The notes under the pieces were generated by a model. The model ran no database searches. It had not been told where the DNA came from and saw only the letters and a program-made list of their open reading frames with translations. A stretch of 64,000 bases of DNA. Source: Nomia melanderi. Lineage: Eukaryota; Arthropoda; Insecta; Hymenoptera; Halictidae. Positions 11,792 through 25,500 of this stretch are shown here, piece by piece. Both the position numbers and the translations under genes were made by a program. Location of the stretch: positions 15,632,606 to 15,696,605 of the forward strand of contig NC_135009.1 of the NCBI RefSeq assembly GCF_051020985.1, given 5' to 3'. Numbering within the stretch: position 1 is the first letter of the stretch; every line of letters begins with the position of its first letter.

Positions 11792-14700
11792 GAACAGCAG
11801 CCCGGCCACTGGAAAATCCCAGTCGCCCCTTCTTTTTCGGATTAGCTGGCGAAACTAGCAGGGTAGTTGTTCGAATTCCGTGATCGTCCGATCTGTCCGC
11901 CACGACACAGGCGAGCAGGATCGAACGGAATAATTCGAGCCGCTGTCCGGCCGACGTCGCCCGTCGCTGGAGGCGAGACCCTTTCGAATTTCAATCGCAC
12001 GGAAAGAAGGGACCGGTCAGAGGGTCGCGGAAGAAGAACGTGTTACTCGGACGGAATCCCGGCGCGACGGAGGCGTCGGATTCTCGAGATCGACTCGTTC
12101 GCTCCGCTGTAAATACCGTGGCTGAAGAAGGACCGGCTCGGTCCGGAGGAAGACGGGAGGCACGCCCCTAACCCACTCGACTGCGGTCGACCCGCCTCAA
12201 CCCCTTTCCCCGTGGGGCAACAGCCGAGAGAAAACTCGGCTGCAGAAGGGAACGGGGAGCGGGCAGCGCCGCTAGTCAGAGTCAGGCCGGGGTGTTAATT
12301 ACATCAGTGTGTGCTGGCTCGTTGCCCACATTCGGATCTCTCCTCGTGTGCGCGCGCGGAGGGGGAGAGGAGCGAGCGCGAAAGGGAAAAGGCCGCCGGG
12401 AGAAGAGCGGAAAGGCGAAAGCGGAGGAAGAACAGAGCGGAAAGCGGAGACCGAGCACGCCGGGAAGAGAGGACAACGAGAGACTCGGGAAGAGCGGAGG
12501 TGGCGCGCGATCAATGAGGGGTTTGGCGCTCCATTGGCACGCTGCCCGTTTTACCATCTCCTCGCTCTCTAACTCTTCATTCCGTCCCTCGCGCGTCCCG
12601 ACCTCCCCAACCTCGAAATTTCTTCGGCATCCGGCCCGGCAAGAATTCCGCATTCTTAACCCCGCTTCCGTGTCCCGGCTGCAACCCTTCGCGGAACTTT
12701 AAACCCCGTTTAACGTCCGCGCCCGGGACGATGATTGGTTTCATTTAAATTTCATTCGCCGCAGTCTTCCAGGGACTACGCGCCACTTTCCGGCTTTCCG
12801 CGTGGATCTGCGGGATGCTGGGAGATCTGCTCGCGAGGTCCACCGCGTTTTGTTGTACTGCCGATGGACTGAGTGACAGCTCGCGCGATGGGGCTAGGAA
12901 TCGGATAGTTTATGAAGTGAATCGATTGTTTTGGCGAGTTGAGCTTCGCGATTTTTTGGATTTCTGTGAAATTGACGGCTAATGACAGCTGATTAGAAGA
13001 GAGAAATATGTAGAACAGATGAGTGGAAGATCGTCGCGTTAATCCGTTACGCTTTGCCCCGCGATTTCCAGGTTGCTCGAAGCTGTGATCGATTCTCGCA
13101 GAAATCGCGAGACTCCTGGCCGACGCCGCCTCTCGGAGTTCCTTTTTTCTCGACGGAAGACACCGTTCCGAGTCACGATCCCCCGAGACGAGAAATCGTC
13201 GGCCGCGACGCGGAAACGATTCAATTCTCGTGGAACGTGGGAGCGATTCGCGACGGTTCGTTTACATTACAAGGGCGGTCTTTGCGACGTTGTCGCGGCG
13301 GCCCGAGTAATCGAGCGCCGGGCTGAAAAAGAAAGGCGGGCCGGAACGAGGGCACGGAGAATGCGGACCCGGCGGTGATTAAAGAAAAGCCGAACCGGCG
13401 AGGCGGTGTTCCCGGCGCGATTAATGACTTCGTTCGCGTCGGGAGGAGATCGGAGGAAAACCGGCCGGAACGGGACCCGTCGAGTCGGGACGGAAAAGGG
13501 AAACACCGGGAAATGGAAATCGTTCTCCGATGAGATCGGAACAGGAGTGAAACGAGTGCGATCGACGCGAAAAACGCGGCCCGATACCATCGCTCGACGT
13601 CAACTCGAGCGGACCGTGCTCCTGGAAGTCGTATCTAGCGACGTCGACGCGAGTGGAGGTCTCTTAACGAGAAAAGCGGCGATATGTAAACAGGGGAACG
13701 CATCGGCGGAGAGCACACTCGAACAAATTCGCCGGGGAGCGTAGAAAACGCGGGCAAATCCGCTGGGAAGCTCGACGAGCGGCGCTCCTAAGCCTCGATA
13801 ATGCGCGACTATTTCTTCATAGCACGCGGCATCCCCGAAAACGAGTCTCGCGAGCGAAAAGCGTCCCGCGGACGGAACGAGAGGAGAATCCGCGCGAACC
13901 CAGAGAAATCGAGCATCGATGATCGATGGAAGTTCGATTCCCAGTTTCCCATACATTTGAAAAAGAGTGGACGCCTCGAAAAGATTAGACAATCGCGTTG
14001 TCTCTGCGCTCTCGCAGTATTTCCGCGAGCCGCGCTCTTCAAGGGAACGCGAGCCGACACGTCCGTCGGCGCTTCCACTCGCATTTTTCCCGGCGGCCCT
14101 AAGACACCGCCGCCCATGAATATGCATCAAGCGGCGAAGTTTAATTTCGCAACGGGCTAATGAAATTTCTCGAGTTAATTTCTTAACATCGGTTCCTTCA
14201 AAAGCTGCAGCTGTTTTTACCTTTTAATCCCGGGAATTACGCGCGGACCTTCTCGCCCCGGCCCGGAGCCGACGTCTCACGGACGGGTTTATCTGGTGTG
14301 CGCGGCGTGCGTCTACTTTTCCAATATCGCGGCGAGGGATTAACAGACGTTCGCCCGGATAAGCCGAGTAATCCTTCGATCCCGCGTTTCCGGGACTCAA
14401 AGGAAGTTGCGCCGCACCTACGGCGTTGCGCCCGCTCGCCTCCGTCTTTTTTACGCGGCGGGCGAGATTTCCGGCAGACCCCTCCGCCGGATAACGCGGC
14501 GCAGGCTCGGCGCGTTTTTTCGAGGATGCCTCATCGTCTGCCGTCTTATCCCGCCGGCTCCGACGGGAACTCGTCGAGATCGGTGTCTTATTCCCGTAAA
14601 ACGAAACCGAGTTCCCCCGGCCTTAGAAACCCGAGACCGGACGCGCCGGAGGAGCCTCTTCTAATCGACGCCGGATTATCCGGCGCGCGGCTGTCTGCGG

Positions 14701-15930
14701 AAGCCGATAACGGGGGATCGCGAGGGAACTCGCGGAGCGCGAAAGAAGCGTTAATTGCGAGTGCGGCCCTCGGAATCGCTCGGACACCGGGACAAGAAGC
14801 GATCTAATTGAAAACTTTCGCTCGCTGTTAATGTAGCGTGACTAACGCAATTAGCGGCGGCCACTTGCGGACGATTCTTTCGCGATCCGGCTTAATTAAT
14901 TCCCCATCCGTCGCCGGAACCGCCGATGGAAAGGGTTCGCCGCTCGGAGGCTTTCTCCCCGCGAAAAAGGCCGGGAGACCGTTCGCAGCGCGACGCTCGA
15001 TCGAAACTCCTTCGGATTGGAAACAGTGGCGCGGGTCAACGCATGGGAGGTCGATAAACCCGGGATTCGATGAGAGGCCTCGCGCAGGGCTCGCGGAAAC
15101 CTTTGCATCGCTCATTTATGCGGGAACGTCGAGCCGTCACTTAACTTCCAATTTCTGGCTTGCGCTCGATTTTCAAACAGCCGGGAGCCGGTCGGTCGGA
15201 ATTTTCCTCTGGAAAACGTCGAACGGAGCTCCTAATCCACGCCTCGTAACGTAATTTCGCGAGGAAATCCTGTACGCGTTTGTTTCGTTTACTTGGCCGG
15301 GTCCGATGGAACATTCTCGTCTTGCGTCTTTCGTAATGAGCGAGTTTCATCGCTGAGAATCGAGTCGCGAAAGGAACTGAAGGGAGGAATGTAGAATGGG
15401 ACAGTTTGGTAGTTCTAGCACGTCCACTGCCGTGAGAATTTTAGGCATTCTATACGATATTCCTTGTTCTTTTGTGACAATGACGAATCTTGTAGTAACC
15501 CATTCACTGCTAGCATGAAATGTGTGATTCCATTTGTGCTTTCAATTTATTTTGCTTTATGTTACGATACATTTCAAATGCAACCAAGATTCTACCAAAC
15601 TGGTGTAGGACTACTAAAAGAAAAACTAGGTCCGTAGTCGGGTTAAATATATTCATTACGCGATGTGGCTCTAACGAGGAACGACGACTAACTGCTCTTC
15701 CTCAACTGCTTTTCCAAAAAGGAAAGCTCCTCAGTCGAGGACGTACGTGACCTAGGTCATTGGTCATAAATTTGTCAATGGTTCGAGTTCGCAAAGGAAA
15801 TTTCTATTTCTATCCAGCAAATCGCTGAAATTTCGACCCGCGTTCGCTAACGTTCCCTTATTCATCTGAGCGTAACTTTTGAACAGCCTTGTATACGAAT
15901 CAGGAAGAGTCGAAGCAACAGAAAGGCGAT
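11792..15930. other. GC-rich non-coding DNA
   Basis: Frames of 100-176 codons overlap on both strands and are rich in Arg, Ser, Pro and Ala, as expected where stop codons are rare. Near 15,391-15,420 a trace of a family D end (TTTGGTAGTTCTAGCA) is seen. Nothing else is supported. Confidence 0.5.
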
Positions 15931-16170
15931 TTAACCCTTTGCGCTCGAAAATTTCTCACTAGAAATATTTAACATTTTTTGACGAGAAGACGATGTTCTT
16001 TGAGACTAATTCGAAGAGAAATCACCAGCACCTCAAGGAACAAAGCTGTTTTATTCCACTGTTTCACGTATCGAGGCATTATACGAAGTTCAACATTAAA
16101 TATCACATTCCATAGTTTTACTGTGTCAAATCAAGTGACTGAGGGTCACCCCTCGAGTGCAAAGGGTTAA
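15931..16170 (-). mobile_element. TTAA MITE family A, complete copy
   Basis: Complete 240-bp copy with TTAA at both ends. Left end is TTAACCCTTTGCGCTCGAAA and right end CCTCGAGTGCAAAGGGTTAA. There is no open frame of useful length inside. Confidence 0.9.
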
Positions 16171-16756
16171 GTCTTACAGCCTCCCAGCGGCAAGAGGTGC
16201 CGCGGCAGGTTCGCTCGAATAATTCACGAGCCACGCGCGCTGAAATATTTAGCCGAAACGGTGAGCACCGTTGAATGGACACGGAACCGGGACCATGATC
16301 GGGCTCCGAAAGTTCCATGGGTTCCAGCAGTCAAACGCATTCGTTTACCGTCGTGTAATTCTATTCCGCGTGTCAAGCGGAGACGCTAACCGGATTAGAA
16401 GAGAACGCCGAAGCAAATCACCGTGTTCGTCCGGCGTTTCGTATTTACCCGGTCGTCGCGCGACGTCCGTCGGGTCCAACTTCGCGATTAACGAACTTGC
16501 ACCTGGGGGTGCGCATATGCGTGCTGCGAACTCGAATACCGTGTCCTGGCCGGATCGAAGCGGGGGCGAGAGGAACGCGTCGAGCTGTTCGGGGCCGAAT
16601 GACGATATTGAAGCGGAGCTGTAATTGAAGCGGCGAAGAAACAGAGAGAAGAAAACCGTGTTCGAGGTCCGCCGGTGTGGTTGGTAATGCTTTCTAGCAG
16701 ATGTCTACCCTGTATGCAATGATAATTCGACGGAGAGTCAAGGATCATGTATATTG

Positions 16757-16890
16757 TCAGTCACCATTTGATTTGACGCAGTAAAATTAGAAAATTTGAT
16801 ATTCAATATTGAACTATCTAAAAGCTAAAAAACTTTGTTTCTCAATTTACCTGTGATTTCTCTTCGAATTCATTGAAAAAAAACGTCGAG
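16757..16890 (+). mobile_element. TTAA MITE family A fragment
   Basis: Internal fragment beginning GTCAGTCACCATTTGATTTG and running through the conserved ATATTCAATATTGAAC segment. Both ends are missing. Confidence 0.65.
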
Positions 16891-17034
16891 TGGTTTGGTA
16901 ATTAGAAAACCTTGCCATATAGTTTTCGAATTAATTCACTTATCGATCATTACAATATTTCTATCAATTTAGAGAATTCAGTCACCAAATGGGAAAGAGT
17001 GGAAATTAAATACGTATCGGTCGCTCAGATGCTT

Positions 17035-17115
17035 GAAAAAGTGAAACAACGTACCGATCTCCTGCTGTTTTAGTAATTAAATTATTTGCGAGTTAGTATT
17101 GCGAACGTGAGCTCT
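17035..17115 (+). mobile_element. Family B fragment
   Basis: Short match to the B interior (ACGTACCGATCTCCTGCTGT, AGTAATTAAATTATT). No ends. Confidence 0.45.
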
Positions 17116-19112
17116 CCAAAAATCGCGGATCGAACGAACCGCGCGGACAATGCAGCCTTCTTGTTCCGTTGGCAGCGTTCTCGCCGGGAACGCGAGGTCC
17201 GAGTTATTCGACGGACTGTAAAACCTTCGTTGCCGTGCACAGGAACGCGCGCCGGCTCCCCCGAAGTGGTAACGCGGTACGCCGGGCCAGACGGCGCTGG
17301 TCTCTTATTCAGGACGCATAAGTTATTCGTTTCGCCCGCAGCGCCGCTACTGCCGCCGCGGGTCCGTTTTACGTGGCTCCCGTGTCACGGAAACTGCACA
17401 CGACCGCACACGTGCGCGGCCTCCCAAGTCGGCCAACGCGGCCCAACAGCCCGAGAAAGGTATCCCGGCAAGCGTTTACCCACGGCCGGCCGTATTTTCG
17501 GCGAACGACGCTCGCGGAGACCGTCGCCGGTGACATTAGCGATTCTTTTCCCGGCCCCGTTCCGCCATCGTCCCTCGCGCGCGGCCGCCAAGATGTCGGC
17601 TCGTAAAATCGGCCCGCCGATAAGGCGAGCGCGTTCCCGGCGACAGGAAGGTCGTACGTACAAAGCGGAACACGGCCCATCGAGATTCACCGCTGCGATC
17701 GGCGGCTTCCATGCGCTTGCGATCGAGTTCATTTGCCGAAGCGATTAACGCCGGACGTACGGGCATTTGTTGCACGGTTTGTTACATTGTTCTTTGGACA
17801 ATAGCGACCCGGAACAGAGAATTCGGATGATGGCAGGGATTAAAACTGACAGCAGCCTTTAGCTGCGCATTTAAACGATCGCGAACGTTTATATCCGCTG
17901 ACGAGCGCGCGAATCCAGCGTTAACTTCGCAAGCTGTGGAGTTAATGGAGCAATGGAATTAATAAGCGGCACGACAGGTTTACGTGTATTTGCACGCTGT
18001 TGTCGACTTGAAATACTTCCGATAAAATCGAGCGTTACGAGGCTAACGGCGGGTGTTACGGAAAATGACAGTAGGACACGCCGTCACTGTCCGTGAGAAA
18101 CAGTGATCATTGATAATAGAATAATAGTCAGTTCTTATCAATCGAGTAATATGAGTCGCTCGGGAGCCAATGCGGAAGGTCCAGAAAAAGAATGAGATAA
18201 CTCATGTTTTGAAAGTCATTACTAGCCTGACGAGGGGCTGATATAGCAGTTCAACTGCCATGTCGCTCGAATTCAGGTGACAGCATTTTCTCCATTAGCT
18301 TAAATTTCAATTTCCTCGGTGACGCATCGAGCGAACTGAATTTTGTTAGACGTACCAGGACAATCGTTACGAAGAGTTTTGACCTTTTAGTTTGCTTTAT
18401 TATGAAAATTGATTCGATCGCGTGGAGACTTTGGCAGCAGCTTATTTGGCAGTGACGCGATAATGGAGATTCGTCGCCAGGAATCGACGATTTCACGTTC
18501 ATAAGTGAACGGGAACGAGGCCGACGCTTGATTCGAAATTCACGAGTAACGCTGTTACCGGGAAAATTCGTTGGTTAAGGGGTTAAGACCCGCTCCGTAG
18601 GAAATTCACCGCAACTCGCCGAGAAGAAGTTGAGCGTTCCGCGCGTGAACGCGACCGCGAGCATTTATTTCGCGGCCGAGGCGCGTGGAACGTCGCTCCC
18701 GGAATTCCAGCGCAACTGGAACACCGGGCCGCGGTTTTTCCGTCGCGCAACGTTTTCCGCAGCGCGACCGCATAGCGGCGAAGAAAAAATAACCGGCGTT
18801 ACGCAGCGTCCAGCAACGCCCGCGGCGATCGGATCGATCACGCGGGGATCCCCGGCCGCGTCCGGCGACGCGCGCCCGTTTAATTTGTTACGAGTCGAAT
18901 AGCATTAATCACGGTAATCAATTTTGCAAGCACAACCCAATCAGGAGCTGCGGATTTTTCGAACGACCCGGTAGCGTTCGGACCGCGCGAGGTGTGCGCG
19001 GACATCGCGGCCGCCCATCGCCATCAATATTAATAAGCGTCCTCCGTTTTTACGGCTGCCGAAATTTTCCGCTCTCGATGCTCGCGAGAGTGTCGAAGAA
19101 CCGATGGGAAGA
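17116..19112. other. GC-rich non-coding DNA
   Basis: Contains a 220-codon chance frame at 17,086-17,748. No motif or splice context supports it. Confidence 0.5.
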
Positions 19113-19640
19113 AGTTCGCTTTAATTGTAGAATTAAATGCGGAATTAGATGTAGAATCAAATGCCACGACCAAAGAAATATTGCCGAACATCGTGTAGAT
19201 TGAAGTTGGAAGTTTGCTTTGTAGAATTAATTGCTATGACCAAAGAAATGTCACCAAACATCGTATAAATTGAAACTGAAAGTTTGCTTTAATTGTAGAA
19301 TTAAATGCTGTGGCCAAAGAAATGTCACCAAACATCGTATAGATTGAAATTGAAAGTTTGCTTTGATTGTAGAATTAAATGCTGTGGCCAAAGAAATGTC
19401 ACCAAACATCGTACAGCTTGAAACTGGAAGTTTGCTTTAATTGTAGAATTAAATGCTATCACCAAAGAAATATTACCAAACATCCTATAGATTGAAACTG
19501 AAAGTTTGCTTTAATTGTAGAATTAAATGCTGTGACCAAAGAAATATTACCGAACATCCAAAGATTGAAACTGAAAGTTTGCTTTAATTGTAGAATTAAA
19601 TGCTACGACCAAAGAAATATCACCAAACATCGTATAGCTT
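19113..19640. repeat. Tandem array, about 7 copies of a 74-bp unit
   Basis: Unit core is GTTTGCTTTAATTGTAGAAT, then TGACCAAAGAAATAT(T/C)ACC and AACATCGTATAGATTGAAAC. Copy starts are spaced 70, 74, 74, 74 and 73 bases. The first copy is the most diverged. There is no unique DNA between units, so this is a minisatellite and not a CRISPR. Confidence 0.95.
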
Positions 19641-20838
19641 AAAATATAACAACTAATAACCCCACTTATCTCGAGTAAACTACTCACCTACCAACTTGCA
19701 TCACCTAATCTCAAAAGAAACATCAGTTCCCATCTCAATCCAAAAGACTATAACCCAAACTTCGCCATAATCGACGGGCAATCAGTGAAAATACAAGAAA
19801 AAAACTCACAAAAAAAAGAGACCAGCGTCGATTCAGGAGACAAACACGTTACTCAATGGACACGCGCCGCGGAAAATATGATCGCCGGCTATCTACTATC
19901 CGTACACGTCCCGCGAGACGGTCGGAGTCGTTCCATCCCCGTTCGTGTTTGTTATTCGCGTCGCGCGGAGGATCGGCGCGGAGATGAAAAGCTCGGGAAC
20001 GAAACACCGGTGTCCTTTCCCGGCCCTGCGGAGCTTTTCACGCGCGCGATCCGCCAAATTGTCCGCGTCACGCCGGGATTCATCGTTCTCGCAGTGGATC
20101 CCGGTCTATTTGTTCTACATTTCGCACGTATCGAGGAGGAGCACGGGCTCTCCCGCTCGCGCCGTCCCGTTGAAATATAGCGCTGCGGCGGACCGGGGGA
20201 GCCCGTCAAAATCCACGGGCGGACGTGCCGAGCCGGGGAAAGAAAACGTTTCGCGCGGACAGGGGTTGAAGGGGTTGGGGAACACGCCGCGCCGATCGAG
20301 GAACGAGAGATCGCCGTGCGCCGGGGAAACAGAGAGGAAACCGAGCGGAGCCGGCCCGGATTTTTTCACCGGACTTCGGCCGAGAGGATCGCGATATTTG
20401 TCCGCGTCAGATAGACGCCGGAAAGCGCCGACGGGATTTCGCTGTTGTTGCTTTTACGCCGGACACATCGACGATACGGTGTCCAGATTTTTATCCGTGT
20501 ATCCCCACTTTCGGGACGCGCCGACCTCTCGCGAAAACCTCGAGTGGAAGATGCTTTTTGAAGATGCCCTTTGCCTCCTCGCTGTTCCTTTCTGCAGGAA
20601 TTTCTCGTCTCGGCTCATTCTCCCACGGAAACTAACAGTTGATTTCCTGGGAATCATTTTTAACTCGGTGTTACGCGCCCAAAAATGACTGTGGGACTTT
20701 TTTCCTTGAGCGTCAGTTAACATCGGCTCGCGTAAAGAACCACCCAGTCTCAACAACAAACGAAGAAACAAGCATCCAAAATCAACCTCTGTGTCGATGG
20801 AATCGTTAGAATCACTGTATTACTTCAACATTGCACTT

Positions 20839-21082
20839 TTAACCCTTTGCACTCGAGAGGTGACTCTCAGTCACCATACAATTTGATATACCAAAATCAT
20901 AAAGTTTTACATATAACATTAACCTTCTTACAATCCACGAATATTTGAAGTATTGAAATAATAACTTCGCTTCTTAACTTATGTATCTTCCCTCATTCAA
21001 TTCGTCTTAGAGGATGTCGTCTATGACTCATTGGAAACTGTTGAATATTTCCAGTGAAAAACTTCCGAGTGCAAAGGGTTAA
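20839..21082 (+). mobile_element. TTAA MITE family A, complete copy
   Basis: 244 bp with TTAA on both sides and inverted ends CCCTTTGCACTCG / CGAGTGCAAAGGG. Next to the left end is the perfect palindrome GGTGACTCTCAGTCACC. Confidence 0.92.
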
Positions 21083-21850
21083 GTGTGAAATTATATTTTT
21101 TCCTGGAGAAACTGAACGAACCAGTTCAACAACCTTATTACCCTACCGCTGTAAGAAGTCGAAAACAGAATCAACGACTAACCTCGTCGCGGACGCGCTC
21201 GCGAGCACTCGGAGAATTGAAAGAGTTCAAAATTGGAAAAGTTGGGAGTTAAAATTGATTAGCGGACTCTACGGAAGTTCGTACCCTGATATCCGAAAGA
21301 GTCCAGGGGAACCCGAAGAATATCGAGCAGGGAGGTTTGAAATGGAAGAATTAACAGTGAAAAGCGGACCGCTGCAAGTATGTCAGTGCCGCGATCGATC
21401 TCCGAGCCATCCGAGTTCCGTTCGCGCCAATCAAGTTCGGCCGAGCGAAAGAGTTGCGCCCAGGGGCTCGCCGCTCCCGATGGCGAGGAATCGACGCGCG
21501 AATTCGACGAGCGAGATCCGGTTACGCGAAAGGGGAGGGCAGAGCCGAGGAGATTCGTTGGCGACGAGAAGCCGTGTGTTTGCCGAACGTGGGAACGTGT
21601 GAACCGACCGAGTAACCGGCTTCGCCGACGACCCGCCGGAATCTAAGACGAGATCAAACAAACGACGCCCGCGTCTGGATTACAGGGTATGACTCGCGAT
21701 GACTCGGCCATGATTTGTCCCGCCGCCTCGTTATCCCGGGACGCCTGCTCTGCTTCTCGCGCGTTAGAGGTAAACGTGCGAAAGACAGTCCGAGACTTCG
21801 AGCGGAATCTGTGAAATACGTGAACTTGAACTTTGCGTATCGCCGAGACA

Positions 21851-22084
21851 TTAACCCCTTGTGATACGAGTGAGACTCGTGAGATTTGCCAATATGATTC
21901 AACAAATATGTATATTACTCAGTTTGAGTTCAAAGTAAATATTATTCCTCGGTAATCAACTATTATACTGAAAATGAAATATAGGCATAACGTGTGTTTA
22001 GAACTTTTCTTTTTTACCAATAAATTATTAATGATACAGTAGCCGTATCAGAGTTGAGAAAGATGTCATAGGCCAGGGGGTTAA
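21851..22084. mobile_element. TTAA MITE family E, complete
   Basis: 234 bp from TTAACCCCTTGTGATACGAG to GGCCAGGGGGTTAA. The right TTAA doubles as the left TTAA of the next family A copy. Interior includes AACAAATATGTATATTACTC. Confidence 0.8.
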
Positions 22085-22517
22085 CCCTTTGCACTCGGAA
22101 GCCTTTCAGTGGAAACATTCGACACTCTCCGATGAGACTTAGACACTAACGAAGTAATAGGAAAACGTACGGTAATTAAGAGACAGCTGTTTTATAGGAA
22201 TATTTCACATATTGATGCATAGGAAACTTAACCCTTTGCGGTTGAAGATTCTTTGAAATGTAGAAAACCTTCAACAGATGAAGCTAAATTATATATTAAT
22301 CACTTAAATAATAGCAATAACAGGAACTACATGCTAACCTCTTGCTGTCCGAGTAATTAAATCATTCGCCTGCGACTTAGTCTCCCAGATACGAACGTTT
22401 CATCTCGCCGAAACGTCGACATTCGTCCGCAAAGAGTTAATGTTATATACAGAACTTTGTAATTTTCTTGTATCAAATCAAATGATTGAGAGTCACCTCT
22501 CGAGTGCAAAGGGTTAA
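22081..22517 (-). mobile_element. TTAA MITE family A interrupted by a family B element
   Basis: Left end TTAACCCTTTGCACTCGGAA and right end CTCGAGTGCAAAGGGTTAA. The copy is split by a family B element at 22,228-22,440 that has its own inverted ends and TTAA borders. The left TTAA is shared with the family E element on its left. Confidence 0.88.
22228..22440 (+). mobile_element. TTAA MITE family B nested inside family A
   Basis: 213 bp from TTAACCCTTTGCGGTTGAAG to TTCGTCCGCAAAGAGTTAA, with the B-type interior (ATGAAGCTAAATTATATATT, CTCTTGCTGT). It lies within an A copy, so it inserted later. Confidence 0.88.
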
Positions 22518-25500
22518 ATACTATTGAAATTAACAATTGAACCCTCCTAGTCCTGTCTACCAGCAGATTTGAAATATTCAAACTAGAAGTACGTGGCCTA
22601 ATAATAATTCTCTCAGACAAAATTCGGAAGTACATATACATCGAGCCGACATATATTTCTATCTACTCGCAAGAACAGCTTAAAAGCCATAGAAAAACGT
22701 CGATGGTCAATTACGAGCGATAAAGCGGCGAAAGAACGGCGCGGTCGTTCTGCGTCGATGGCATCGCAAGCGGTGAAATTAGCAACGCCGCGGAGCACCG
22801 TCCCCCGTGTAACGCGTGTCTCGAAACGGGCTTTATTTAATTCCGCCGGTAAACTTTTCTAATGTGAATTTCTTGTCTAAAATTCTTTAAAATGTATTAC
22901 TTCGCCGGGGCGTGCGGGAATACGTGTCACTTCTCGTACGAGCGGAGCGAAAAGTTTTAATGGAATCCGGCGCCGCGTTCCTCGGCTGTCTGCCTATTTA
23001 AATTACGCGTTTCGGGTCCTCGCGCTGCTTTCCCAGCGGCGCGGCCGCCGACCATCCGACCGCACCGGGATCAACCCGAAAAATTCGCTTGGTCCGCTTC
23101 CGAAACTCATTAATCCTTGTTTCGCCGCGACGGAAATTGAAACTGGACCCTTCTTTTAATTTCCTTCCCGCGTAATTAGTCGGCACGTCCACGGCGCGCG
23201 CGCCTTCGAGACACGGGAATTGCGAACCATTCCACGGGAAAACGAGGAAAAGAACGCTGCAACGGCCGCCCACGGTCGACCGGAAGCGATGCCGGTTCGA
23301 ACGGAGCGAGGAGCGCGTTTCCCTTCTGCGGCGTTGAATTTTTCGGCGCTTCTCGCTTATTTCCACTCGAAATCTGAGACTACTCGTCCGGCGCACGCTC
23401 CGCGTGTAATCCGACGACCGTCGGTCCGATTCCAATTCGACCGTCGCTCGACGAGAGTCTTTGTCGCGACAAGCTGCGCATTTCGCGCCCGCGAATAAAC
23501 GCCGTATTTATCGCGTCCATAGAGATCGAACCGAACAATTGGAATGAACGCGCGGACGGGAATGCGAATAATTCCGCGCGGAATGCGATTTTCGAACGTG
23601 GGGGCCGTTATTAACGTTTCGGCCACCCAGTTCGACTGACTTCTGTCGATTCCTTTATAAAAACCATGCGCGCTTCGATTAAAATTCAAATTGCCTCGTG
23701 TTTCTGCTTGGGCATCGTCGGATCAGGTTCCTCAAACATCTTTCCTCGTTCAAATAGAAAGGAACAGCTACGAACAACAGCCTACCGTCAATATTTCCGG
23801 CGAGCCGTCCACACGACAGCAGTGACGATTTCCTCGCGGAAAACCAAGGAAAATTCTAATCCGCTAAAACACGAGTACCGAAGCAAGTCGGAACGAATCG
23901 AAGCGAAGCGATCGCAGCGATAGGTGGCGTAAATAAAATTACTGCGATCGGCGAGCCGCCCGGGAAACGTTCCTCCTCGCAGTTAAAACTTGCCGATCCC
24001 CTCGTTACAGCGAAATAAAGTGTCTTGGACGGAGGGAGCGGCGACCGAAAGCGCGAGCGAAGTTTCTCAGCGGGGAGCGACAGGCGGACGGACTCCCGTG
24101 TCCATTTGTTCATATCAGGCGGGCTCGCGAGAAGTTTCCCGGTCCAAGTTTCGCGGAGCAACTCCCGTTTGCCGGCGCCCTTCTCCCGTTTACCGGTCCG
24201 TCGCAGGTAGACCGGCCGTCCCTTTATTCTTTCGAGAGTTTCCACGGTGTAAGTGGTTCGAGTGTCGCGTCGCGATCGGGAAACGGTCCGCGCGAGTGCC
24301 GCCGCACCGGCGCGTTTCCAACCGTCGAGTGTCCTCGTCGGAGAAGAGAGCCGTGTAACGCTGTCCGACAACGCGGCGAACAAAGGAGCCCCGAAGAACG
24401 CGGTAACAAGTCGCGTCGCGCTTCCGAAAGAACTCGTTTACCGCCCCTCCCGCCCCCGTCGCTCCGGAAACTTGGCCGCTGGTCCGCGGGGGAGGGTTTA
24501 TCGACGCGAGAGGGCTCGCTCGAGACGCCTGGTGCTGTGCCAATATTTAGAGCATCGGAGACGACCGGCTCGGAGTCCGCCGGGAGCGAAGGGCGAGCCG
24601 AACGCGTCGGCTCCGCGATGTCCGGACACATCTGTTTCGCCCACGCTTTCTTTGCCACGCTTCGCGACTGAGTCCGAGGTGGTTCATTGTCTTCTGGAGC
24701 TTCTGCTCTTGCAGTTGAGTGTTTGCTGAAGGAGTTCCCGACGAATTGCACGCTGACTGTGGAGTACATGTACGATCGAACACAAGTATGAAGCCTGTGT
24801 GGAATAATGAATTTCTATTGAGAGTAATGAGGAAGCTTTTACTAATTGCTAGTAAGAATCGAGGGAGACTTCTAGATCGGTCGAACCAGCTTTTACTAAT
24901 TCCTAGTAAGAATTGAGGGTGCGGAGACCTCTCGGTGGAACGACCATTGAAAAATCTTGCGAGGCATTGACGTTCGTTCGTTTCACGAATGGAAGGATAA
25001 GAGAAATTTGTGTATCCGAGCTGTGCTTAGAATTATGCTCCAATTCTTTCGAGCTCGATGGATCGAGCGTCCGACAGTATGTTCGATACAATTCCGAGCA
25101 ACACGCGCACCGGCGAATGAGCAAAAGAACAGAGGAACGGAAAAAAACGATACCTTACCCGATGAAACAGATTCTTTATCGACACGGAACTGCGTCGAAC
25201 GACGCGCAACGGTGCAGATATCGCAGAGGAATTTAGCAGACGTTTCGCGTTACGGCGTCCCCCGTGCCCCCCGGCGGCGTTCTCCTCGTCCGCGCGTGGA
25301 TTCTTATTGTTCGTTTATTAGATATTCACGAGCCAGCAGTCCGCCGTTTCCCCGTTGCTCGGACGAGAAACAGCATCTCTCTTTCACGTCTAACGGCCCC
25401 TCTAACTCTTCCATTCTTCCGTAGAAATATTTACTCGCGCAGCCTACGACGAGCAAGTTAAACATTTGTTCGCGGCGGAACGTTCGTTCACCGCGCGAAC

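Noticed and set aside
13600..14130. 176-codon minus-strand frame
   Set aside because: No recognisable motif; the opposite strand is open over much of the same stretch.
17086..17748. 220-codon plus-strand frame
   Set aside because: Same chance composition; starts inside a transposon fragment and has several equally long opposing frames.
19113..19640. CRISPR array
   Set aside because: Units abut with no spacers, and the context is a eukaryotic genome.
19945..20688. 247-codon plus-strand frame
   Set aside because: GC-rich, dominated by Arg, Ser, Pro and Gly, no domain or splice context, and overlapped by long frames on the other strand.
21054..21602. 182-codon plus-strand frame
   Set aside because: Begins in the right end of a family A element and has no protein-like features.
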